This document shows, one piece after another, positions 32,566 to 42,818 of a stretch of DNA of 64,000 nucleotides. The notes under the pieces are model-generated. The model was not told where the DNA came from. It searched no databases and worked only from the letters and a program-made list of their open reading frames with translations. Made by a program: the position numbers and the translations under genes. Each line of letters starts with the position of its first letter. Within the stretch, counting starts at the first letter, position 1. The stretch is from CADEDH01 sp963732695 (GTDB taxonomy: Bacteria; Actinomycetota; Acidimicrobiia; Acidimicrobiales; SZUA-35): contig CAVTAP010000017.1 of NCBI GenBank assembly GCA_963732695.1, positions 372,001 to 436,000 on the forward strand, written 5' to 3'.

Positions 32566-35045
32566 GCCTGCGGGGTGGACTGCCACACCCGGATGCCGCT
32601 GAAGTTGGAGGCGCCGCCGACGGCGCTCAGCTGGATCTGGTTGGCCGTCACCACCACCGGGACGGGGCCCACCTTCTGCCACGTTCCCGCCCCGCCGGAG
32701 ACGATGGTGGGCTGGACGACACCGTTGATCGACGGGGTGAACGTCTCGGAGTCGTTGTCCTCCCAGACCCAGTACTCCACGGTGTAGCTGCCGTTGGGTA
32801 CGTTGGTCATGGTGGTGACGGCGTTGCCGAAGCCGTAGGTGGAGCACCGGATCATCTCGGTCTCCGCCGCGCTGGGGGGCGGCACCAGCGGAACGGACTG
32901 ATCGCAGAAGCCGGTGGGGCCGGAGCTGAAGTCGGGGGCGGTCAGGCCGTCCTCGAAGGCCACGCTGTCGATCACGAGGGCCGGGCCGTTGATGTTGACG
33001 GCCCGGTACAGCGTCGGCCCGCAGGTGCCGCCCGAGGTGTAGGTGGCGCTGAGCGCCGGGTGGTTCTCGACGGCGGTGAGGGTGTGGGTGCGGGGCGCCC
33101 CGCTGCTCCACCCGGCGAAGGTGCGCAGCACGCCGCCAACGCAGGCTTCGGCCGGCGCCGAGATCACGTGCTGGGCCCCGACGGCGGTGTCGAGCACCGA
33201 CGGGACGGGCTCGGTGATGCCGTCGATGGTGATGTTCACCGGGGCGTCGGCGGTGATGTCCACGGCGGTCTTGACCGGGTCCAGGTCGAGCACCTCGGTG
33301 TCGGTGAGGCCGTCGGAGTCGGTGGCGGTCAGCGTGACCCGGTAGCCGGTGGCCCCCTCCCAGCTGTGACCGCTGGAGCTCGGAACCGGCAGGGTGATGG
33401 TCGATCCGGTGCCGGAGGACACGGGGTGGGTGTGCTCGTCGTGGCGGAACACGATGTTCCAGGCCAGCGCGCCGGCGGGTAGGGGACCGTCGTCGGGGTC
33501 GGTGGCCGACCCCTCGATCACGATCGTGTCGCCGGCGCGGAAGGTGGTGATCGTCGGGCCCGTGATGGCGGCCGCCGGCGGTTGGCCCACCTGGATGGAG
33601 ATGGGGGCGCCGGTGGTGCTGTCGCCGTTCGCCGTGACCGTGAGCTGCGCGGTGTAGGCGCCGGCGTCGGCGTAGGTCTTCGTCGGGTTGGCGGTGGCGG
33701 CCGACGTGCCGTCGCCGAAGTCCCACCGGTAGGTGACGGCGTCGCCGTCGAGGTCGGTGGCCGAGGCGGCGAAGGCGACGCTCAGGGGCGCCGGGCCGGA
33801 TGTGGGGGCGGCGGTGGCCTGGGTGATGGTGGGGGGGTGGGTGACGGTGCCGGTGTAGCGGAGGCGGCGGAGTTGGCCGCTCCCGAAGCCGTAGTGCATC
33901 CAGTAGATGGCCCCGTCGACCGGGCTCACCCCGATCCACACCGGTGTGCCGCCGGCCAGCGACGGCTGCATCAGCTCGCCCGATGAGGCGGTGTTGCCGT
34001 TGCGCTCCAGCCAGAAGAAGGTGCGGGTGGCGTAGTCGGCGTACACGTAGGTGCCCACGAACGACGTCGGGTAGGCCGACCCGCGGTAGATCTCGCCCCC
34101 CGTGATCGAGCGGTTCTGGCAGCAGCCGCCGCCGGCGTCGTGGCTGTAGCTGAAGAGCGGACCGGTGATCCCCGTCGGGCAGTTGGACCCGTTCTTGGGT
34201 GGCCCCAGCGGCCCTTCGCACACGGGCCACCCGTAGTTCGCCCCGGGCTGTATGAGGTCGACCTCCTCGTAGGCGGTGGGGGCGTTGTTACCGCCCACAT
34301 CACCCATCCAGTAGTCGCCCGTGGCCCGGTCGAACGACGAGCGGAAACCGTTGCGGATTCCGATGGCGTAGATCTCGTCGATGTTGGGGCCCGACCCGTC
34401 GTAGAACGGGTTGTCGCTGGGGACCGAACCGTCGGGGGCGAAGCGGAGAACCTTGCCGAACACCGTCGTGAGCAGCTGCGAATTCCCGCCCACCAGGTTG
34501 TCGCCGGTCGACAGGTAGAGCATGCCGTCGGGACCGAAATTCAGTGAGCCACCGATGTGGTAGTTGTCGACGCCCATCGACGGGCCGGGGTTGAGCCAGA
34601 TCAGGGTGCGGCTGGCCAGGGTGGCGGTGCCGGTGGCGGCCAGGGTGAAGCGGTCGACCCGGAGCCGACGGGAGGAGAGCTCACTCGAGTAGGTGTAGAA
34701 GCGGCTGTTGGTGGCGAAGTCGGGGTCGACGGCTATGTCGAGGAGGCCCGATTCCCCGCTCGACAGCACGCCGGGCACGGTGAAGAGCTGGGTCGACGCG
34801 GAGGTTGCCGGGTTCACGAGGTAGACGTTGCCGGCGGTGGTGATGGTGAGCAGGCGCCCGTCGGGCAGGAAGTCGGCGCTCACCGAACCCGTCCAGTTCC
34901 CACCGGCCACGAACTCGTCGACGATGTCCGCCGGGTCGAGGGCCGGGGCCGCCGCCGTGGGGGCGGGATCGAGCAGCGTCGTGCCCACCAGCACGGATGC
35001 GCTGAGAACCGCCAAGGATGCGAGAAGAAATGCGAGCCGCCTCAT
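29955..35045 (-). CDS. Large secreted PQQ-type sugar dehydrogenase with PKD, carbohydrate-binding-like and Ig-like modules
   Basis: A 1,696-residue exported protein. A signal peptide (RRLAFLLASLAVLSASVLVG) precedes a glucose/sorbosone-dehydrogenase beta-propeller (about 40-400; SGESGLLDIAVDPDF, NYGWPVCEG). A PKD domain (about 402-490; YRWDFGDGTS), a second Ig-like segment with FRHDEHTHP, and a jelly-roll-like domain (about 685-823) follow. The final half is an array of five SbsA-like and three other Ig-like modules. The propeller would oxidise sugar using PQQ or a similar cofactor at the cell surface; the other parts suggest binding to polysaccharide. The ATG at 35045 starts the signal peptide; no good ribosome site is seen. 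Confidence 0.82.
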   Translation of the reverse strand: MRRLAFLLASLAVLSASVLVGTTLLDPAPTAAAPALDPADIVDEFVAGGNWTGSVSADFLPDGRLLTITTAGNVYLVNPATSASTQLFTVPGVLSSGESGLLDIAVDPDFATNSRFYTYSSELSSRRLRVDRFTLAATGTATLASRTLIWLNPGPSMGVDNYHIGGSLNFGPDGMLYLSTGDNLVGGNSQLLTTVFGKVLRFAPDGSVPSDNPFYDGSGPNIDEIYAIGIRNGFRSSFDRATGDYWMGDVGGNNAPTAYEEVDLIQPGANYGWPVCEGPLGPPKNGSNCPTGITGPLFSYSHDAGGGCCQNRSITGGEIYRGSAYPTSFVGTYVYADYATRTFFWLERNGNTASSGELMQPSLAGGTPVWIGVSPVDGAIYWMHYGFGSGQLRRLRYTGTVTHPPTITQATAAPTSGPAPLSVAFAASATDLDGDAVTYRWDFGDGTSAATANPTKTYADAGAYTAQLTVTANGDSTTGAPISIQVGQPPAAAITGPTITTFRAGDTIVIEGSATDPDDGPLPAGALAWNIVFRHDEHTHPVSSGTGSTITLPVPSSSGHSWEGATGYRVTLTATDSDGLTDTEVLDLDPVKTAVDITADAPVNITIDGITEPVPSVLDTAVGAQHVISAPAEACVGGVLRTFAGWSSGAPRTHTLTAVENHPALSATYTSGGTCGPTLYRAVNINGPALVIDSVAFEDGLTAPDFSSGPTGFCDQSVPLVPPPSAAETEMIRCSTYGFGNAVTTMTNVPNGSYTVEYWVWEDNDSETFTPSINGVVQPTIVSGGAGTWQKVGPVPVVVTANQIQLSAVGGASNFSGIRVWQSTPQADTTPPSVVSVTPAGGASGVATGATVTVNFTEPVTANGGVTLAVVGGAAVPTTTSTSGSTITLAPAGPLSPGTTYRVSVSTAVRDLAANPLASATTSTFTIASAPPTDTTAPTVASVLPANGASGLPTSSTVSVTFSEPVAPNGGISLAVDGGAVVPTAATVSGNTVTLTPSGPLGAGTAYRLSVTTAVRDLAGNPLASGSFTTFITGAAPANTELEVSRASTRNPAQPLAGSTWTPGEQVYVFLDVATPAVGVRFHLDTPVTGTPVHLESLSPWDFNGGSAIEAFPYVNGLSNGSHTITAVLTRTDGGTDIYSATFTVGTAPPPPDTTPPLVNGVAPANGATGVATTATPAVTFSEPVNANDGVTLAVDGGAAVTATATASGNTVTLTPSAPLATGTTYRVSVSSAVQDLAGNPLADASSATFTTAAAPPPPDTTPPTVQSVTPAPDATAVATGTSVTVRFSEAVAANGGVTLAVDGGAPVATTVSGSGDTVILTPSAPLATGTTYRVGVSTAVRDLAGNPVGAASSTTFATAATPPPPTGGTELKVSRAPSRAPAAPLSGNTWTPGEQVYVFLDVTDPAIGVRFFLDGPVTGSPVRIEGAAPWDFAGGAVATAFPHTNTLPNGSHTISAVLTRPNGTTATYSATFTVGTTPPPPDTTAPTVQSVNPLGGATGVSTGATVIVTFSEPVLPNGGVTLALDGGATVPATVATSGNTVTLTPSQALGAAATYRVSVSTAVRDAAGNPLGAVSSTTFTTTVGPPVDTSLKVSRAASRSPAVPLAGNVSTVGEPLYVFLDVTTPGVNVRFFLDTPTTGTPFRIENLAPWDFGGGAVATANPYIATLSRGSHTISAVLTRTDGTTITYSATFTVA

Positions 35046-35235
35046 GGGACGCACACGGTACGCTTCGTTCCGGCGGCTGGCATTGAGTCGATTGACCACA
35101 TATGTATGTCGCACTTAAGACGCTACAAATGAAGGATCATCGGCAATGAAAGATCGGTAATCGGCGCGTTTTCGCTGCTAGAGGGATCGCAATGTCGATC
35201 AGTCTGGGAGATATTCTTCAGATATGGGGGGCGAT

Positions 35236-35625
35236 ATGTCTCAATCAAAGATTATGGCCAAGCTGGCGGGTGGTTGTTTATCCAGTATGTTGGTGGCAGT
35301 AGCCTGTTCAAGTGGTGGTGGTGCGGCAGGCGACGGATCGGACGGGTCCCCGGTGTCGGCGCCGGCCGGTGGGGAGGAGGCCCCATCGGCGGCCGGTGGC
35401 GACACCGCGACGGTGCGCTCGCCGGCGGCCTTCGCCGAGTACTACCGCAAGCTCGGGGTGGCCGAGCCGGTGGTCACCTGTTACGTCGATGCGTTGGCGG
35501 AGCTCGGTGTGGTATCACTCGATCAGCTGGAGGCCGACCAGGAGCTGGGGGCCCGGGCCGCCGACCGGTTCGACCGGTGCGTGGCCGACGGCGGTGGGGA
35601 TCCGGTGGCGACGCCGACCACGTGA
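35236..35625 (+). CDS. Small putative lipoprotein
   Basis: A 129-residue protein with an export signal (IMAKLAGGCLSSMLVAVAC) that ends in a Cys suited to lipid attachment, followed by a Gly/Ser/Ala-rich linker and a small helical domain (about 60-125; AFAEYYRKLGVAEPV, with TCYVDAL and DRCVADG cysteines that could pair). I do not recognise the family. I prefer the ATG at 35236, which has GGGGGG upstream, over 35224. It lies back-to-back with the large dehydrogenase gene across a 190-base AT-rich gap that should hold both promoters. Confidence 0.62.
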   Translation: MSQSKIMAKLAGGCLSSMLVAVACSSGGGAAGDGSDGSPVSAPAGGEEAPSAAGGDTATVRSPAAFAEYYRKLGVAEPVVTCYVDALAELGVVSLDQLEADQELGARAADRFDRCVADGGGDPVATPTT

Positions 35626-35637
35626 CCGGTCGCCGGA

Positions 35638-36303
35638 TCAGGGCCTCCCGGCGTCGGCGTCACGGCCGGCATCGGGCGCGGGACCGAAGCGGACGCTGCT
35701 CTCGTGCTCCTGAGCCAGGCGCCGCAGGGCGCTGGCGATCACCTCGCCGGCCAGGGTGCCGATCACGATGTACTCGACCGCCTCGGAACGGGCGATGTCG
35801 GTGGGTACGGCCGCCAGGTCGGCCCGGGCCCGGGCCTGGGCCGCTTCGGCCACCGGGCGCAGGTCGTGGGCCGAGCGGGCGAGGTCGTTGCGCGACATCA
35901 TGACCAGGGCGTCGGCCAGCATCTCGCGGGACTGGCTCTCGTCCCGCACCTGCCATCCCACGGCGTCCATCAGGTCGTCGATCACCTCGTGGGCGGCGGC
36001 CCGCTCGTCGTCGTCGCCCAGCCCGTGGCGGGGGGTGATGGCGTCGTGGGCCACGCCGAAGGCGCCGTGCAGCGACAGGGACTCGTCGTCGACCGCCGTC
36101 ACCACGGCATGGACGTCGGCGATGGCCAAACCGCCCACCTCGATCAGGGTCCGGACGAGCCGGAGGCGCCGTACGTGGTCGTCGCCGTAGTCGGCCTGGG
36201 TGCGGCCCCGGCTGGTGCCGGGCGGCAGGAGACCCTCGCGCAGGTAGTACTTGATCGTCGGCACCGGCACACCGGCCCGCTGGCTCAGCTCACTGATCCG
36301 CAT
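35638..36303 (-). CDS. MerR family transcriptional regulator
   Basis: A 221-residue MerR-type regulator. The N-terminal winged helix (ISELSQRAGVPVPTIKYYLR, EGLLPPG) is complete and is followed by a coiled-coil linker and a helical C-terminal region (about 80-221) that resembles no metal-binding loop and lacks clustered cysteines. It may respond to an organic ligand. The ATG at 36303 has AAGGA upstream. It is divergent from a DUF4188 gene across 89 bases holding two tandem palindromes, which are the likely operators for both genes. Confidence 0.88.
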   Translation of the reverse strand: MRISELSQRAGVPVPTIKYYLREGLLPPGTSRGRTQADYGDDHVRRLRLVRTLIEVGGLAIADVHAVVTAVDDESLSLHGAFGVAHDAITPRHGLGDDDERAAAHEVIDDLMDAVGWQVRDESQSREMLADALVMMSRNDLARSAHDLRPVAEAAQARARADLAAVPTDIARSEAVEYIVIGTLAGEVIASALRRLAQEHESSVRFGPAPDAGRDADAGRP

Positions 36304-36324
36304 CGGTGATCCTTGACATCCCAG

Positions 36325-36345
36325 TTGGATAGTAGCACTATCCAA
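36325..36345. promoter_or_regulatory. MerR operator candidate 1, TTGGATAG-N5-CTATCCAA
   Basis: A perfect inverted repeat with eight-base arms and a five-base centre. It lies between the divergent MerR and DUF4188 starts. A TTGACA sequence at 36313-36318 is close upstream on the plus strand and might be a promoter element. Confidence 0.6.
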
Positions 36346-36347
36346 AA

Positions 36348-36366
36348 TGGATAGTGAAGCTATCCA
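36348..36366. promoter_or_regulatory. MerR operator candidate 2, TGGATAG-N5-CTATCCA
   Basis: A second copy of the same palindrome (seven-base arms, five-base centre). Its centre is 22 bases from the first, about two helical turns, so two dimers could bind on the same face. Confidence 0.6.
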
Positions 36367-36392
36367 ACACGGCGGACCAGAGGAGTGCAGGT

Positions 36393-36908
36393 ATGGCGAG
36401 GAAACGGCGACCGGTGAGTCTCCCGGTGCAGGCGGGCCGTTACACGGCGGAGATCGACGGCGATTTCGTGGTTTTCACGATCGGGATGCGGATCAACCGG
36501 CCGTGGAAGGTCCACAAGTGGGTGCCGGTGTTCCGGGCCATGCGGCCGATGATGGTGACGCTGTCGCAGAACCCGGCCAAGGGGCTCCTGGGGTCGAGGG
36601 CCACGTTGAGCGGGCGCACGGTGGCGATGGTGCAGTACTGGCGGAGCTTTCAGGATCTGGAGCGGTTCGCCCGTGATTCCGAAGACCCGCACCTCGAGGC
36701 CTGGAGACGGTTCAACCAGGCGGTCGGGTCGAGCGGCGACGTGGGCATCTTCCACGAGACGTTCCAGGTGCAGGCCGGCGGCTACGAGTGCCTGTACGGC
36801 AACATGCCGCGCTACGGGCTGGCCGCCGCCGGCCGCAGCGTGAAGATCGGGGAGCGGACCGACACCGCCCGCCAGCGGATGGGTTCAGCGTCGGTGCCGG
36901 CGAGCTGA
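36393..36908 (+). CDS. DUF4188 family protein (monooxygenase-like)
   Basis: A 171-residue protein of the DUF4188 family, a dimeric alpha/beta-barrel type related to small antibiotic-biosynthesis monooxygenases. Typical segments are VQYWRSFQDLERFARD, HLEAWRRFNQAVGSSGDVGIFHETF and YECLYGNMPRYGL. The biochemical role is not established. The ATG at 36393 follows GAGGAG. Control by the divergent MerR regulator is likely because two tandem palindromes lie between them, suggesting that the protein deals with a compound the regulator senses. Confidence 0.83.
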   Translation: MARKRRPVSLPVQAGRYTAEIDGDFVVFTIGMRINRPWKVHKWVPVFRAMRPMMVTLSQNPAKGLLGSRATLSGRTVAMVQYWRSFQDLERFARDSEDPHLEAWRRFNQAVGSSGDVGIFHETFQVQAGGYECLYGNMPRYGLAAAGRSVKIGERTDTARQRMGSASVPAS

Positions 36909-37010
36909 ACGACGGTCCCGGGCTCATCCCGCGGCCGGTAGGGGGCGTCCAGTGGCAAGACCCAAGTGCTGCATAATGTCGGTTATGTCTGAAACCGGGG
37001 ATTGATCCGA

Positions 37011-37979
37011 TCAGGGGGCCCAGACGTCGTTGGACAGGCCGACGACCTTCCAGCCGTCGGGTTCACGGTCCAGGTAGACGTACCAGGCCGACCAGTCGAG
37101 CCCGTCGGCCGCCGGATCGTCGCCCGGGTCGAACACGGTCACATGGTGGAATCCGGCCAGCTCGGGCCGGATGACCGACCCCGGTATCCGACTGCTGGGC
37201 CCGCTGGCCAGATCGTCGACGGTCACCACAGCGTCGGTGTCGTCGTGGGTGCCTACGAACGGCTCGGCCACCTGGTCGGCGAAGGTGGCCGAGACGCACG
37301 GATCGCCGCACGCCGGGCCGGTCCACGAACGAACTGTTGTATCGGTCAGGATCCCGGCCAGGTCGTCGGCCGTGAACCGCAGCATCCGGGGCCGGTCGTC
37401 GTAGTACAGGCCGTGGGCCGAGACCAGCGGCCGTAGATCCCCTCGCGCCGCCAGGACCCGGGACAGATCGGCCACCACCTGCTCCGGCGCGGGGTCGGCG
37501 GCGAACTCGGCCGCCGTCATCTGCGGCGTCAGGTAGGCGGCGTTGACCCAGCCGGCGGTGTTCCCCTTCCTGACCTCGTACCACGGCTGGCCGTCGTGGC
37601 TGGCGGCCCCGCCGGTGGTCGTCACGCCGGTGGCGTTCCAGGCCAGGTCGCCGATCTTCGATGCCGCCGGGTCGGCCTGCTGGCGCACGGCCAGGGTGTC
37701 GTTGTCGGCCACCAGCACCACGTTCCACTGCGCGTTCGCCAGCGCCGGCCGGCCCGAGGGGGTCGGGCCGGTGGAGCCGGTGTCGGCGCCGCCGCTGGTC
37801 GGGCTCCCCCCGGTGTCACCGGTCCCGGGAGACGTGACCTCGGTGCCCGGCGACGAGGTGACGCTGACGGCCGAACCGTCGGCCGTCCCCTCCTCGTTGT
37901 CGCTGCAGGCGGAGGTGGCGGCCAACAGGAGCCCGATGGCCAGAACGGACGGACGGGGGCGGCGGCGTCGTTGCCTCAT
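37011..37979 (-). CDS. Lipoprotein with an SH3-like domain
   Basis: A 322-residue lipoprotein. After a basic start, the lipobox LLLAATSAC places the lipidated Cys near residue 25. A Gly/Ser/Thr-rich linker (30-80) leads to an SH3b-like domain (about 85-155; NDTLAVRQQADPAASKIGDLAW, PWYEVRKGNTAGWVNAAYL). The remaining part (about 160-322) is an unrecognised alpha/beta domain with a cysteine pair (GPACGDPCVS). SH3b domains often bind the cell wall. The lipoprotein is upstream of no obvious partner on its strand, and 119 bases separate it from the glycyl-tRNA synthetase stop. Confidence 0.75.
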   Translation of the reverse strand: MRQRRRRPRPSVLAIGLLLAATSACSDNEEGTADGSAVSVTSSPGTEVTSPGTGDTGGSPTSGGADTGSTGPTPSGRPALANAQWNVVLVADNDTLAVRQQADPAASKIGDLAWNATGVTTTGGAASHDGQPWYEVRKGNTAGWVNAAYLTPQMTAAEFAADPAPEQVVADLSRVLAARGDLRPLVSAHGLYYDDRPRMLRFTADDLAGILTDTTVRSWTGPACGDPCVSATFADQVAEPFVGTHDDTDAVVTVDDLASGPSSRIPGSVIRPELAGFHHVTVFDPGDDPAADGLDWSAWYVYLDREPDGWKVVGLSNDVWAP

Positions 37980-38097
37980 ACGTCACTCCTACTCCGGAAC
38001 CGGTGGCGTGACCAGGGGCGAACGCCACCACTCCCCCGCCGCTCTCCCCGCGTCGAGTCGGAGCCGGAGCCGGGCCCAGCGACGGGGCCAGCAGGCG

Positions 38098-41112
<3,015 letters not shown>

Positions 41113-41138
41113 GGGGGGCAATGCTACCGGCGCCCGGC

Positions 41139-42818
41139 TCACCCGAGCCGGAGCACGGTGTCGGCCCGGGCCAGGGCGACCGGCCGGTTCGACGCCGCCA
41201 GCACGGTGAAGCCGGCGGCGGCCAGCCTGTCCCACAGGGCCTGCTCGGTCTCGGCGTCGAGGGCCGACGTCAGGTCGTCGAGCACGAGCAGCTCGGGCCG
41301 CTGGGCCAGCGCCCGGGCCGCCGCCGCCCGCTGGGCCTGGCCTCCCGACAGGCGAACCCCCCGGGCCCCGATGCGGGTGCCGAGCCTCTCGGGGAACCCG
41401 GCAACGTCGTCGTCGAAGGCGGCCAGGGCGATGGCGTCGGCCAGCTCGTCGTCGCCGATCGGGTGCCCCAGGCGCAGGTTGTCGGCCAGGCTCTCGGCGA
41501 ACAGGCGGGGCACCTGGGCCACGAAGGCGCACTGGGGCGGCACGAAGAAGGCGGCCCGGTCGGCGATCGGCCGGCCGTTCCACCGCACCTCGCCCCGCTC
41601 GAGGGGCAGGAGGCCCACCACCGCCCGCAGCAGGGACGTCTTGCCCGCCCCCACCGGGCCGGCCATCACCACCAGCTGGCCCCGCTCGATCGTCAGGTCA
41701 ACGCCCTCCACGCCCCGGCCCGCCACGGTGAGGTCGCGCAGCTCGAGGCGCTCCAGGGGGATCCGGCCGGGGCGGACGGGGCCGGCCGCCGGCCCTCCGC
41801 CCAGGATCGGAAGCTGGCGGTGCACGATCATGGGGTCGGGCCGGCCGGCGTCGGCCTCGGGTAGCAGCACGTCCATGCGGTCGGCCGACACCTGGTAGCG
41901 CCGTCGGCCCACCACCAGCGCGCTGATCCGCATCGGGACCCACACCATGCCGGTGAGCAGTGTGGCGAACAGGGCGATCTGGCCGGTGTCGAGGCCGCGG
42001 CGGGCCGCTACCACCAGGGCCAGGCCCACGAACAGGTCGGCCATGGCGGTGTTGGCCGACCACAGCATCTCGTTCCAGGTCTGGTCGAGCACGGCGGTGC
42101 CGGCCCGGCGGTCGTTGAGCGTGTCGAGCCGGCGGAGCACGTCGCGCTGGGCCCCGGCCACCTTCACCGTGAGCGAAGCGGTGATGGCGGCGGTGAGGAA
42201 GTCGCTCACGGCGCTGGCCGACTCCCGGGCCCGGGCCCGGTACCGGCGGGCCAGGGAGCCCACGAACCGGTTGGCCACGCCCACCACCACCATGGGCCCG
42301 ACGCCGGCCAGGGTGGCCCACGGGTCGATGCGGCACAGGACGGCCACCGTGCCCGCCGAGTAGAACAGCAGCCCGATGAGGTCGATCCAGTTGTCGAGGA
42401 GGAACACCATGTCGAACGGGTCGTCCCGCAGGCGGACCAGGATGTCGCCCACCGGCACCGACCGGGGTCCGGCCTCCGCTCCCCCACTGGCCAGCTGGGC
42501 GTTCAGGGTGTTCACCCGCATGAGGCCCTTGGCCGACTCCACCCCCTGCATGTAGGTCACATGGGCGATGCGGATGAGCATCGCCGTGGCGATGTAGGCG
42601 GCCAGCAGGCAGCCGAGCAGGAACCAGAATCGGCCGCCGGTCCCGGAGGACTGGAGGCGTCCGAACACCCGGCCCACCAGCCAGCCGGTGGCCAGGGGCG
42701 TGACGAACCACACCGTCCAGCCGGCCGAGCCCAGCCAGTACCAGCGACCCCGGTAGCCCACCAGGTGGATCATCCGGCGCTCGCCGTGGAACATGCGGGA
42801 CCGCGGGGTGGCGTTCAT
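41139..42818 (-). CDS. ABC exporter subunit with a degenerate ATP site
   Basis: A 559-residue fused membrane and ATPase subunit of a heterodimeric exporter. The membrane part (about 1-320) has five to six helices. The ATPase part has Walker A GPVGAGKTS and signature LSGGQAQRA. Walker B reads LLVLDDLTSALD, with Asp in place of the catalytic Glu, and the switch-loop His is replaced (ASNRP). Its own ATP site is therefore probably inactive, as in other asymmetric exporters. The start ATG overlaps the stop of the partner gene by four bases. The substrate is unknown. Confidence 0.87.
   Translation of the reverse strand: MNATPRSRMFHGERRMIHLVGYRGRWYWLGSAGWTVWFVTPLATGWLVGRVFGRLQSSGTGGRFWFLLGCLLAAYIATAMLIRIAHVTYMQGVESAKGLMRVNTLNAQLASGGAEAGPRSVPVGDILVRLRDDPFDMVFLLDNWIDLIGLLFYSAGTVAVLCRIDPWATLAGVGPMVVVGVANRFVGSLARRYRARARESASAVSDFLTAAITASLTVKVAGAQRDVLRRLDTLNDRRAGTAVLDQTWNEMLWSANTAMADLFVGLALVVAARRGLDTGQIALFATLLTGMVWVPMRISALVVGRRRYQVSADRMDVLLPEADAGRPDPMIVHRQLPILGGGPAAGPVRPGRIPLERLELRDLTVAGRGVEGVDLTIERGQLVVMAGPVGAGKTSLLRAVVGLLPLERGEVRWNGRPIADRAAFFVPPQCAFVAQVPRLFAESLADNLRLGHPIGDDELADAIALAAFDDDVAGFPERLGTRIGARGVRLSGGQAQRAAAARALAQRPELLVLDDLTSALDAETEQALWDRLAAAGFTVLAASNRPVALARADTVLRLG

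Noticed and set aside
35638..36303. Metal-sensing MerR subtype (mercury, copper or zinc)
   Set aside because: The C-terminal region lacks the clustered cysteines or histidines of those subtypes, so an organic effector is more likely.
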